A stretch of 61,948 nt of DNA from Phycisphaerae bacterium (GCA_014859965.1 JACZKQ010000009.1:1-61948), one strand, 5' to 3'. Positions 46,794 through 55,153 are shown, counted from the first letter of the stretch. The notes: generated by a model not told the origin, from the sequence alone. A program made the numbers and translations.

Positions 46794-46820
46794 TTAAGGC
46801 CGCGCCCTTGCTTCCGATAA
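46794..46820 (+). promoter_or_regulatory. Sigma-28-like promoter, flagellin 2
   Basis: TTAAGGCC, 11-base spacer, TCCGATAA. Its -35 differs from that of flagellin 1 at one position and its -10 is identical; the flanking CGC and TG differ little. Leader about 95 bases. Confidence 0.72.
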
Positions 46821-46846
46821 TGTACTTTGAAATCAATGGTTCCATC

Positions 46847-46882
46847 CGGTTTTTATGGGCACTGCGAAGTCCGGAAAAACCG
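46847..46882 (+). promoter_or_regulatory. Leader hairpin of flagellin 2 mRNA
   Basis: CGGTTTTT (46847-46854) pairs with AAAAACCG (46875-46882) around a 20-base loop, about 43 bases before the start codon. Confidence 0.4.
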
Positions 46883-46924
46883 TTGGTTCGTTGCAAGGGT
46901 TATTTAGGTAAGGAGATCAACAGG

Positions 46925-47743
46925 ATGTTAGCTATTAAGAACAATTTAATGGCGGACAACGCAGCGCGGCATGTCAGTTCCAGTTATGACGCCCTGGCAA
47001 GATCCGTCGAAAGACTGTCGTCGGGTCTGCGCATTAATGGCGCCAAGGATGACGCCGCCGGCCTGGCCGTCCGCGAACTGATGCGGGCCGACATCGCCGT
47101 CATCAAACAAGGCTCCCGAAACGCCAACGACGGCATCAGCATGCTTCAGACCATGGAAGGCGCCATGGCCGCAATCGATGACGCCCTCATCCGCATGAAA
47201 GAACTCGCCGAACAGGCCGCCACAGGATCCTATTCGCCCAGCCAGCGAACCATTATGGATGCCGAGTTCCAGCAGATGCTCACTGAAATCACGCGCGTCG
47301 CCGTCGACACGAAATTCAACAGCATTCATCTGCTCGACAGCGCCAGCTCATCCAATCGTTCGACCATCCATTTCGGCCTCGGGTCCAGCATCGACATCGA
47401 ATCCGTCGATGTGAGGGCCTCCGCCCTGGGAATCGCCTCGTCTTCCTTGTTGACGCCGACCCTGGCCACGGCCGCCATGGACCAGTTAACGACGGCCATC
47501 ACCAGAAAAGACAGTGCCCGCGCCAGTTTCGGCTACATGATGAACCGCCTCGAAAGCACCAGCAAGGTGCTCGATATCCAGGCCGAAAACCTCATGGCCT
47601 CCGAATCCCGTATTTCCGACATCGACGTCGCTACTGAAATGGCCGCCCTCACCCGCAACCAGGTTCTGTCGCAAGCCGGCGTGGCGATGTTGAGCCAGGC
47701 CAACGCCATGCCGCAAATGGCCCTCACTCTGCTGAGGGGATAA
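46925..47743 (+). CDS. Flagellin 2
   Basis: 272 aa, D0/D1 only, starting MLAIKNNLMADNAARHVSSS, with AAGGAG about 11 bases upstream. ATG 46925 is set by this conserved start; the frame is open further 5' across the promoter. It differs from flagellin 1 mainly in the centre (SASSSNRSTIHFGLGSSIDI). An 83-base run (47528-47610) is identical to 46317-46399 of flagellin 1. Followed by a hairpin and fliS. Confidence 0.96.
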   Translation: MLAIKNNLMADNAARHVSSSYDALARSVERLSSGLRINGAKDDAAGLAVRELMRADIAVIKQGSRNANDGISMLQTMEGAMAAIDDALIRMKELAEQAATGSYSPSQRTIMDAEFQQMLTEITRVAVDTKFNSIHLLDSASSSNRSTIHFGLGSSIDIESVDVRASALGIASSSLLTPTLATAAMDQLTTAITRKDSARASFGYMMNRLESTSKVLDIQAENLMASESRISDIDVATEMAALTRNQVLSQAGVAMLSQANAMPQMALTLLRG

Positions 47744-47771
47744 ACCAAGCTTCTTACCCTAAGTGGCCGAC

Positions 47772-47800
47772 GGGCGGCCGCTGGACCTGAGCGGCCGCCC
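47772..47800 (+). terminator. GC-rich hairpin between flagellin 2 and fliS
   Basis: GGGCGGCCGC, loop TGGACCTGA, GCGGCCGCCC is a perfect 10-bp stem. No U-run follows, so it is more likely an mRNA-processing or attenuating element that lowers fliS relative to flagellin than a full terminator. Confidence 0.5.
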
Positions 47801-47854
47801 GGCACTTTGAAATCAAATCCACCCTGCAAGCCAGACAGATAGAAGGACACGACG

Positions 47855-48211
47855 ATGACTGTAAGAATGTACGAGGAGACAAGCATTTCAACCCAGGACA
47901 GGGGCCGCGTGGTCGTCATGCTCTACGAAGGCGCGATCCGGTTCTTACGCCAGGCGATCAGGGCCCTGGAGCAGGGCGACCATGTGGGCAAAGGACGAGC
48001 CATTGGCAAAGCCCAGGACATCATCATGGAACTCAACAACGTACTCGACATGGAGACAGGCCGCGACATCGCCGCCAATCTGCGCCAGCTTTACATGTTC
48101 ATGTGGAAACACCTCAACCAGGCCAACCTGACCAAAGACCCCCGCATGGTGCAGCGGGTCATCGAACTGCTTGAAGAATTGAACCGGGGTTGGAGGACGA
48201 TCGCCTCATAA
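47855..48211 (+). CDS. fliS: Flagellin chaperone FliS, copy 1
   Basis: 118 aa. The text VVMLYEGAIRFLRQAIRALE and IGKAQDIIMELNNVLDMETG followed by NLRQLYMFMWKHLNQANLTK is the FliS helical bundle that wraps the flagellin C-terminus before export. AGAAGGA precedes the ATG by about 9 bases. It follows flagellin 2 by 111 bases. A second, distinct copy follows flagellin 3. Confidence 0.94.
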   Translation: MTVRMYEETSISTQDRGRVVVMLYEGAIRFLRQAIRALEQGDHVGKGRAIGKAQDIIMELNNVLDMETGRDIAANLRQLYMFMWKHLNQANLTKDPRMVQRVIELLEELNRGWRTIAS

Positions 48212-48297
48212 AGCCTCACGCCCCATAATGTGCCGCACCCTTTCTGCGGCGGTCCCCGTCGAACCCGTCCCGCCACAGCAAAGAAAAAAAACGCCAA

Positions 48298-48327
48298 AGG
48301 CGCAAATATTTTTTTTGCGCCTGTTTT
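48298..48327 (+). terminator. Terminator after fliS copy 1
   Basis: AGGCGCAAA pairs with TTTGCGCCT across a T-rich loop, followed by GTTTT. This is a convincing rho-independent terminator and isolates the flagellin 3 unit. Confidence 0.7.
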
Positions 48328-48400
48328 ACATTTTCAACCCCGTCCGTGAAAACACTATCGGGCGTGGCCATATCTTTCCTATTTTAACACAATTGCCCCC

Positions 48401-48427
48401 TTTAGTGCTTCCTTCTTGCGTCGATAA
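48401..48427 (+). promoter_or_regulatory. Sigma-28-like promoter, flagellin 3
   Basis: TTTAGTGC, 11-base spacer, GTCGATAA (7 of 8 at -10). Leader about 100 bases. The rest of the 48212-48536 gap is A+T-rich and holds only the terminator upstream of this site. Confidence 0.65.
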
Positions 48428-48536
48428 TTCAGGTTGACGCAAGTCGGGTGAACTTCCATACCGACGCGTCCTGTGATGGAACCTGCAATCTGGTCTGACA
48501 GGGGCAATTTCATTTTTGTGTTAAGGAGTTAGGAAC

Positions 48537-49355
48537 ATGTTAGCAATCAAAAACAACATCATGGCGGAAAACGCCGCGCGGCACCTGGGCCGTAACTATG
48601 ATGCGTTGGGCAAGTCGATAGAAAGACTTTCGTCCGGCCTGCGCATCAATAGTGCCAAGGATGACGCTGCCGGCCTGGCGGTTCGCGAATTAATGCGGGC
48701 CGATATTGCGGTGATCCGGCAGGGAGCACGCAACGCCGCCGACGGCATCAGCATGCTGCAGACGATGGAAGGCGCCATGGCCACCATCGACGACGCCCTG
48801 ATCCGCATGAAAGAACTGGCCGAGCAGGCCGCCACCGGTTCGTATTCCGCCGGCCAGCGGAACATCATGAACAATGAGTTCCAGCAGATGGCCGCCGAAA
48901 TCACACGGATCGCCGGCGACACCAAGTTCAACAGCATTCAGATGTTGAACGCCGACGCGTCCCCCACCACGAATGCAACCATTCACTTCGGCGTCGGATC
49001 CACCATTGAAATCAATTCCGTCAATGTCACGGCGTCCGCCCTGGGAGTCGCCTCGGCTTCCCTGACAAGCACGAGCAACGCCTCCAGCGCGCTGGATGCG
49101 GTGACCACGGCGATTACCCGCAAAGACAGTGCACGGGCGAGCTTTGGTTATATGATGAACCGGCTGGACAGCACCAATGCCGTGCTGAACATCCAGGCCG
49201 AAAATCTGATGGCTTCGGAGTCGCGTATTTCAGATGTCGACGTCGCCACCGAAATGGCGTCGCTGACAAGGAACCAGGTCCTCTCTCAGGCCGGTGTTTC
49301 CATGCTGGCCCAGGCCAACTCCATGCCGCAAATGGCGCTCAGCCTCCTGCGGTAA
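48537..49355 (+). CDS. Flagellin 3
   Basis: 272 aa, D0/D1 only (VERLSSGL-type motif as IERLSSGLRINSAKDDAAGL, ending PQMALSLLR). AAGGAGT precedes the ATG. It is more diverged than flagellins 1 and 2 in DNA as well as in the centre (NADASPTTNATIHFGVGSTI). It has its own promoter and its own fliS, so it may form a separate filament zone or be made at another time. Confidence 0.96.
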   Translation: MLAIKNNIMAENAARHLGRNYDALGKSIERLSSGLRINSAKDDAAGLAVRELMRADIAVIRQGARNAADGISMLQTMEGAMATIDDALIRMKELAEQAATGSYSAGQRNIMNNEFQQMAAEITRIAGDTKFNSIQMLNADASPTTNATIHFGVGSTIEINSVNVTASALGVASASLTSTSNASSALDAVTTAITRKDSARASFGYMMNRLDSTNAVLNIQAENLMASESRISDVDVATEMASLTRNQVLSQAGVSMLAQANSMPQMALSLLR

Positions 49356-49386
49356 GGTCGCTTGGCGTGATATTGCTGAGATTCTG

Positions 49387-49421
49387 GGGAGATGGCTGTG
49401 CAGGATGCCCGGCCATCTCCC
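49387..49421 (+). terminator. Hairpin between flagellin 3 and fliS copy 2
   Basis: GGGAGATGGC pairs with GCCATCTCCC across a 15-base loop. As after flagellin 2, no strong U-run follows, so partial read-through into fliS is likely. Confidence 0.5.
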
Positions 49422-49490
49422 GTCCTTAAATGCATCACCGGCGGACCCGAACCGCCATTTTCGACGCTGGAACTCTTACGGAGCACTACC

Positions 49491-49850
49491 ATGAAGGGAC
49501 TCGATGTCTACAGGGAAACCACCGTCGCCACGCAGAACAAAGGCCGCCTCATCGTCATGCTGTATGACGGCGCCGCCAGGTTCCTCAAGCAGGCGATTCG
49601 GGATATCGAAGCAAACAACCTGATCGGCAAAGGCCGAAACATCCAAAAAGCACAGGACATCATCTTCGAGTTGAATACCATCCTGGACATGGAGGCCGGT
49701 GGCGAAGTCGCCGCCAATCTCCGCTCACTCTACAACTTCATGAGCCGACACCTCAGTCAGGCAAACATCAAATGTGATCCGCAGATGGTGCGCGAGGTGA
49801 TTACGATGCTCGAAGAATTAAACCAGGGATGGCGCGCCATCACGGCGTGA
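49491..49850 (+). CDS. fliS: Flagellin chaperone FliS, copy 2
   Basis: 119 aa from ATG 49491, with GGAG 7 bases upstream; the frame is open 99 bases further but that part overlaps the hairpin. FliS motifs: LIVMLYDGAARFLKQAIRDI, IQKAQDIIFELNTILDMEAG and NLRSLYNFMSRHLSQANIKC. Clearly homologous to copy 1 but diverged, consistent with partner choice for flagellin 3. Confidence 0.94.
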   Translation: MKGLDVYRETTVATQNKGRLIVMLYDGAARFLKQAIRDIEANNLIGKGRNIQKAQDIIFELNTILDMEAGGEVAANLRSLYNFMSRHLSQANIKCDPQMVREVITMLEELNQGWRAITA

Positions 49851-50053
49851 TCGCACTCCGGCGATAGGCCCTCCGCATCCGAAGCGAACGCTGACCCCCC
49901 GTAGCTTTCACCTGTTCGAAGGAGAGGTGCTGCGCGCAGCAAAGGTCGACAACCGCGCATGTCACATGTTCGCCGTTATCGGTTCTTGCTCCAGGCGTAT
50001 CGGATAAAAGCAGGCATACTCCGACAATTAACCGGTCTTTGCATGTCACTCGT

Positions 50054-50080
50054 TAAAGAGGACCGCGGAAGGGTCGATAC
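50054..50080 (+). promoter_or_regulatory. Sigma-28-like promoter before the PAS kinase
   Basis: TAAAGAGG, 11-base spacer, GTCGATAC. The -35 core TAAAG is perfect and the -10 matches 6 of 8. The spacing equals that of the three flagellin promoters. It lies 53 bases before the kinase start and would put this signalling operon in the late flagellar class. Confidence 0.6.
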
Positions 50081-50133
50081 AGTAGCAAAGACACGCGTGT
50101 ACCCCGAAAGTTTGAGACATTCAAAGGCATCGC

Positions 50134-51393
50134 ATGCAGAACGTGATGGAAGAAAAGAGCCGCTCCACGCCGGAAGTCGTGGCGTGCAGTGTGGTGAGCA
50201 GCCTCGATGAAATCCTGTATGAAATGATACTGGATGAGCCGCTTCGCATGCACTGCCTTAATGGTGCGGTCGAAACGCTGACCGGTTATTGTGCCGACGA
50301 ACTGATGGCCCAGACCCCCGACTGGATTGACATCGTCCACCCCGAAGACAAACCCAGGTATGCCGAGAGCCTCAGACGGTGCAGGCAGGCGGGCCATCAG
50401 CACAAGCTGCAATATCGTGTCTGCGCCAAAGATGGGTCCACGTGCGACGTTCTCGACCGGGCCGTCGCTGTGACCGACGCGTCCGGGCAGATCATCGGCA
50501 TACATGGACTGCTTGTCAACGTAACCGAGCAGGTCCGGTCGCGACGGGAGTTGGAGCGCTCGCAGATGCTTCAAAGCATCGGCAAACTCAGCGCCGGCAT
50601 CGCCCACGAGATCAACACGCCGATACAGTTCCTCGGCGACAATATGCGTTTCCTGGACGACGGATTCCGGCAGATCATGGAGTTGATCGATGTGTACGCC
50701 GCCCTGCGGCAGCGTGCCGCCGACGGGCCCGCGGCGCCCGACGCCGTCGAAGCCGTCGCCGCAAAAGAACGCCAGATCGATTTTGACTTCTTGCGGGAGG
50801 AGATCCCCCAGGCGATTAAACAGAACCTCGAAGGGGTCAAACTCGTCTCGGCGATCGTCGCGGCCATGCGGGACTTCTCGCATATCGATGAGCGGCGAAA
50901 AGCGCCCGCCGACCTCAATAAGGCCCTTAACAGCACCATCATCATTCTGCGAAACACGCTCAAATACACCGCGGACGTGGAAAAAGATTTTGACCCGAAT
51001 CTGCCCGAAGTCCTTTGTTGCGTCGACGATCTCAACCAGGTGTTCCTCAACCTGCTGGTCAACGCCTCGCACAGCATCGAAGAGGCCATCGAGGCCGGCC
51101 GCTATAAACGAGGCCTGATCCGCGTCCGCACACAGCGCGATGACGATCACGTCGTCATTTCCATTTCAGACAACGGAACAGGAATTCCCGAAGCCATCCG
51201 AGAGAAAATCTTCGAGCGATTCTTCACCACAAAGAGCAAAGACCGCAAAGGCACCGGCCAGGGACTGGCCACCGTTCTGGACATTGTCCGGGACAAGCAC
51301 AACGGCACGATCAGCCTCGACAGTGAAGTCGGCGAGGGAACAACATTCACACTGCGTTTGCCCGTGGACACGGGGGAGAAGAGACAACCATGA
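50134..51393 (+). CDS. PAS sensor histidine kinase
   Basis: 419 aa, no membrane segments, so cytoplasmic. PAS domain about 25-135 (LTGYCADELMAQTPDWIDIV). His158 in GIAHEINTPIQFLG is the phosphate acceptor. An inserted helical stretch (170-225) precedes the ATPase domain (FLNLLVNASHSIEEAIEAG, ISDNGTGIPEAIREKIFERF, TGQGLATVLDIVRDKHNG). It overlaps the next gene by 4 bases. It probably passes phosphate to the REC-HDOD protein. The upstream sigma-28-like site suggests control with flagellins. Confidence 0.92.
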   Translation: MQNVMEEKSRSTPEVVACSVVSSLDEILYEMILDEPLRMHCLNGAVETLTGYCADELMAQTPDWIDIVHPEDKPRYAESLRRCRQAGHQHKLQYRVCAKDGSTCDVLDRAVAVTDASGQIIGIHGLLVNVTEQVRSRRELERSQMLQSIGKLSAGIAHEINTPIQFLGDNMRFLDDGFRQIMELIDVYAALRQRAADGPAAPDAVEAVAAKERQIDFDFLREEIPQAIKQNLEGVKLVSAIVAAMRDFSHIDERRKAPADLNKALNSTIIILRNTLKYTADVEKDFDPNLPEVLCCVDDLNQVFLNLLVNASHSIEEAIEAGRYKRGLIRVRTQRDDDHVVISISDNGTGIPEAIREKIFERFFTTKSKDRKGTGQGLATVLDIVRDKHNGTISLDSEVGEGTTFTLRLPVDTGEKRQP

Positions 51394-52616
51394 ACCGACC
51401 GATCAAAATATTATTCGTGGATGACGACATCAACGTCCTCAATGGACTCCGCCGCATGCTGCACAAGATGCGCGAGCAATGGGAGATGGAGTTCGTAACC
51501 GGCGCGCTCGATGCTCTGAAAGTGCTCAAGCAGTCCGCTTATGACATTGTTGTCAGCGATCTGCGCATGCCGGATATGAATGGCGTCGAGCTGCTCGAAA
51601 AGGTCAGACAGCGATACCCCGACACCATACGATTCATGCTCAGCGGTTATTCCGACCAGCCGCTCCAGGGCCAGGCCGCACGATGCGTCCATCAGTTCAT
51701 CTCGAAACCCTGCGACGCCGAACTGCTCCAGAGCCTCATTCACCGCGCCTTTCAGCTCAATGACCGACTCAGATCGAAAGAAGCTGCAAAGGTCCTCTCC
51801 AACATCAGCTCGCTGCCCGTCATGTCCGATACCTATAAAGAGGTCATCGACGTCCTTAGCTCACCCGATTGCAGCCCCCGAAAAGTGGGCAAGATGATCG
51901 CTCGCGACATCGGCATGTCCGCCAAAATACTCCAACTGGTCAATTCCGCGTTCTACGGCTCCGGCAGCAAAATCGCCGATCCCGTGCACGCGGTGGTTTA
52001 CCTCGGACTCAAAACCGTCGAAGCCCTTGTCCTGACCAGCGGCATCTTTTCCAAACTGCCCGAAAAGCGGATGCAGGAGTTCTCGGTCGATGCCCTGCAG
52101 GAGCATTGTTGTCGCGTCGGCTCCCTCGCGAAAACCATCTGCAAGTCCCGACAGATGACGCAGGAAGATATGGACATGGCGTCCATGGCGGGCATCCTGC
52201 ACGATACCGGTAAAATTGTTTTCATCTCCAGGTTCCCCAAAGAACTGACCGAAGCGATTCGATTGTCGCGGCACAGACAGGTGCCGTTATACGAGGTGGA
52301 GCGGGAACTGCTCGACGTGACGCATGCCGAACTGGGCGGCGGACTCCTGGATCTGTGGGGACTGCCGAATACCATTATTGAGGCCGCCACGTACCATCAT
52401 GAATACCCGGACAGTCTGGACGACGGTTTCTCCGTCATCTCCGCCGTCCGGATTGCAAACATGATCGACCATGAACTGTGCTGCGGCCTCGCCGACGGCT
52501 TCGCGCCGCCGCTGGAGGCCGCGCTGCTCGAAAAGCTCGGTGTCGCCGATCAGCGGGAGCAGTGGAGAAGTCTGCACCTTCGCATCGAGGCAGAGGAACA
52601 TGAATATGTTGCCTGA
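51390..52616 (+). CDS. Response regulator with HDOD output domain
   Basis: 408 aa. Receiver domain 1-125 with Asp57 in VVSDLRMPD and KPCDA near 107. HDOD domain about 135-340 (VGKMIARDIGMSAKILQLVN, GILHDTGKIVFISRFPKE), a signalling relative of HD phosphohydrolases. It is ATGA-coupled to the PAS kinase and overlaps the next kinase, so the three form one pathway. HDOD proteins often influence motility or c-di-GMP signalling, but no output can be assigned here. Confidence 0.92.
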   Translation: MNRPIKILFVDDDINVLNGLRRMLHKMREQWEMEFVTGALDALKVLKQSAYDIVVSDLRMPDMNGVELLEKVRQRYPDTIRFMLSGYSDQPLQGQAARCVHQFISKPCDAELLQSLIHRAFQLNDRLRSKEAAKVLSNISSLPVMSDTYKEVIDVLSSPDCSPRKVGKMIARDIGMSAKILQLVNSAFYGSGSKIADPVHAVVYLGLKTVEALVLTSGIFSKLPEKRMQEFSVDALQEHCCRVGSLAKTICKSRQMTQEDMDMASMAGILHDTGKIVFISRFPKELTEAIRLSRHRQVPLYEVERELLDVTHAELGGGLLDLWGLPNTIIEAATYHHEYPDSLDDGFSVISAVRIANMIDHELCCGLADGFAPPLEAALLEKLGVADQREQWRSLHLRIEAEEHEYVA

Positions 52617-54828
52617 GATGGACAGAAAAATCCTCTTTGTGGACGATGAGATTAACGTCCTCAAAGCCATGAAACGGCAATTCCATCGGCAGTTCAGGGT
52701 CGAAACGGCCCTGGGCGGCGAAGAGGCACTGGAAAAAATACAAAACGCCGGGCCCTTTGCCGTCGTCGTCAGCGACCTCCAGATGGAAGACATGAACGGG
52801 CTCGATTTCCTGCGCCGGGTGCGGGAATGCAGTCCGGACAGCATCTGCGTCATACTGACGGGCTTCGGCGATCTAAACGTCGCCGTCAACGCCGTCAACG
52901 AAGGCATCATCTTCCGCTTTCTTACCAAGCCCTGTCCGCCCGACACCTTGATCAAGACGCTCAACGAATGTCTGGAGCAGCACCGCCGACTCATGGCCGT
53001 GGCGGTATATACCTACACGACCCATGTGGAAAATGGCGCGCCCACGCATACCGAACGCGGCGACGGCTGTCAGGTGGTGAGCGGCTATGGCCCGCAGGAC
53101 TTCATGGCCGACAGCCTGCTGCATCTTTCCATGGTCGTGCCCGAACACCGAGGCATGGTCAGGGAAAACATACTCCGCCTCGCCTCGAAAAAAGAAGGCA
53201 GTCCCATCGAATTCCAGATTCGCAGAAAAGACGGCGCCGTGCGATGGCTGCGCGATACCGCCATCCCCCATTGCGACGCGAACGGAGAGATATGCCGAAT
53301 CGAAGGGCTGGTCGAGGACATCACGGATCAGAAAACCGTCGAGCAGGCCCTTCAGCAAAGCGAAGCAAGATATCAGCGAATGGTGGCTAACCTGCCCGGA
53401 CTCGTCTACCAGTTTACACTATGCGAGGATGGCGCGATCAAGTTTCTCTTCCTCAGCGACAGTTGCGGGGACTTGTTCGGCCTCACCCCTGCGCAGGTCA
53501 TGGAAGACAGTAATCTGCTCATGCAGTGCCTCAGTTCCGGCGACCGGGGCGATTTCTATAACATGATTGCTGATTCCGCGCAAAAACTCACACCCGGAGA
53601 ATGGCGCGGTTGCGGCATCTTCGGCGGCGAGGAGAAGTGGTTCCACGCCCTCTGTCGCCCGGAGCGGCTTCTTGGCGGCGATGTCATCTGGGATGGCATC
53701 CTTATGGACATCACCGATTACAAGCGCATGGAGCAGGAACGCGAGCAGTTGGCCCGTTTTCCCAGTGAAGATCCCAGCCCCGTAATGCGGGTCGCCGCAA
53801 ATGGCGTCATTGTCTACGCCAACAAGGCAAGCGCGCCGCTGCTAAACCGCTGGGACAGAAAAGTGGGAGAGCCGCTGCCCGAAAACCTGCTCGGACTCAT
53901 CGCGCGCATCAAGGGGTCCGGTTCCCATGAGTGCATCGAAGTGGACTGCAAGGATCGCATCTATTCCATAGTCTTCGCGTCCATAGGAAAGGCCGATTAC
54001 GTCAATTTGTACGCCCGCGACATCACCGAGGCCAAACGCGGCGAAAACGAACTGATCCGCGCCAATGAGATACTGCGCGAGCATGATCGTCTGAAAAGCG
54101 AATTTGTCTCCACCGTTTCACACGAACTTCGCACGCCGCTCTGCATTTTCAAAAACATATTGAGCAATGCGATGGCCGGCGTCATGGGCAAGGTCAGCGA
54201 CAAGCTGTATGACAGCTTGAAAACCGCCGACCAAAACGTCGATCGCCTCTCTCGCATCGTAGCCAACTTCCTGGACATCTCCAAAATCGAAGCGGGCACG
54301 ATGGAACTGGCGCAGGCGGTCTTGAGCGCCCAGGCCGTCGTGGAAGACGTGGTCGCATCTATGGAAACACTTTCCCAGGCAAAGAACATCGAGATCAGGC
54401 TCGCCCTGTGCAAAGATGATCTGAAAATCGTCGCAGACGAGGACCGGCTGATCCAGATTCTGACCAACTTAATCGGCAACGCGATCAAGTTCATCCCGGT
54501 CCACGGCCACATCGAAGTCACCGTGGAACCCGCCGGCGAAGAGGTGCGGTTTGCGGTCAAAGACAACGGCCCGGGCCTCAGCGAAGATGAAATGTCGCGC
54601 ATATTCGATCGATTCGTTCAGATACACAAGATCTCAGGTCCGGGCGAGCACGGCACGGGACTCGGGCTGCCGATCACCAAGGAATTGGTGGAGATGCACG
54701 GCGGGCGAATCTGGGTGGAAAGCACCGTGGGCGAAGGCTGCTGTTTCTACTTTGTGCTGCCCAAACATGGCATCGGCCGCATGGGAACCGTGATGGAAGA
54801 GGCGCTTGCCGCCGGCCGCAAAGACTGA
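52606..54828 (+). CDS. Receiver-PAS-PAS histidine kinase
   Basis: 740 aa from ATG 52606 (AGAGGAA 7 bases upstream); ATG 52600 and 52618 are in frame. The receiver is at the N-terminus (Asp57 in VVVSDLQMEDMNG, KPCPPDTL), followed by PAS-type domains (about 150-250, 265-385 and a weaker one to 480), HisKA with His506 in STVSHELRTPLCI, and the ATPase (LTNLIGNAIKFIPVHG, VKDNGPGLSEDEMSRIFDRF). Receiver-first kinases receive a phosphate that tunes kinase activity, so this may be a relay target of the PAS kinase. No membrane part. Confidence 0.9.
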   Translation: MLPEMDRKILFVDDEINVLKAMKRQFHRQFRVETALGGEEALEKIQNAGPFAVVVSDLQMEDMNGLDFLRRVRECSPDSICVILTGFGDLNVAVNAVNEGIIFRFLTKPCPPDTLIKTLNECLEQHRRLMAVAVYTYTTHVENGAPTHTERGDGCQVVSGYGPQDFMADSLLHLSMVVPEHRGMVRENILRLASKKEGSPIEFQIRRKDGAVRWLRDTAIPHCDANGEICRIEGLVEDITDQKTVEQALQQSEARYQRMVANLPGLVYQFTLCEDGAIKFLFLSDSCGDLFGLTPAQVMEDSNLLMQCLSSGDRGDFYNMIADSAQKLTPGEWRGCGIFGGEEKWFHALCRPERLLGGDVIWDGILMDITDYKRMEQEREQLARFPSEDPSPVMRVAANGVIVYANKASAPLLNRWDRKVGEPLPENLLGLIARIKGSGSHECIEVDCKDRIYSIVFASIGKADYVNLYARDITEAKRGENELIRANEILREHDRLKSEFVSTVSHELRTPLCIFKNILSNAMAGVMGKVSDKLYDSLKTADQNVDRLSRIVANFLDISKIEAGTMELAQAVLSAQAVVEDVVASMETLSQAKNIEIRLALCKDDLKIVADEDRLIQILTNLIGNAIKFIPVHGHIEVTVEPAGEEVRFAVKDNGPGLSEDEMSRIFDRFVQIHKISGPGEHGTGLGLPITKELVEMHGGRIWVESTVGEGCCFYFVLPKHGIGRMGTVMEEALAAGRKD

Positions 54829-54837
54829 CGGTTGCGC

Positions 54838-54988
54838 CGGATGTGAGCCGACGCCCCAAACGCGATATCAGTGCCATAAAAAGCCGTTTGTGACGCGCGT
54901 CCGGCGGATTTGAGCAGGTGCCGCAAACGCCGCATTAATGCCATAAAAGCGGTTTGTGACGGGTGTGCGGCGGATGTGAGCCGACGCC
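54838..54988 (+). repeat. Imperfect 66-67 bp tandem repeat, about 2.3 copies
   Basis: Units start at 54838, 54905 and 54971 with CGGAT(G/T)TGAGC. Each full unit also contains ATGCCATAAAA or GTGCCATAAAAA followed by GCCGTTTGTGACG or GCGGTTTGTGACG. The third copy is cut after about 18 bases. The repeat does not encode an open frame. Confidence 0.75.
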
Positions 54989-55049
54989 GGGGGCGTCGAA
55001 TTGAATGCCGTGTTATTAACTGTCTGTAAGGTATTTGTTAATTTCCGGG

Positions 55050-55079
55050 TAGACAGTTCTCCGCCTTCCGCGTTATAAT
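55050..55079 (+). promoter_or_regulatory. Sigma-70-like promoter for the OmpR-type regulator
   Basis: TAGACA (55050-55055, 5 of 6), 18-base spacer, TATAAT (55074-55079, perfect). Transcription would start near 55086. Confidence 0.55.
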
Positions 55080-55153
55080 CTACTGTGCTGTAACGGGATA
55101 CGGGCTAATTAATGCCGGGCCGGCCGGCGATGTAAATGGGCGACGGTGGAACG

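Larger units (their letters stand above)
54829..55135. other. Intergenic stretch with tandem repeat and promoter
   Basis: 307 bases without a gene. It holds a 67-bp tandem repeat in the first half and a sigma-70-like promoter in the second. The plus-strand base composition changes here from C-rich or neutral to strongly G-rich. Confidence 0.6.
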
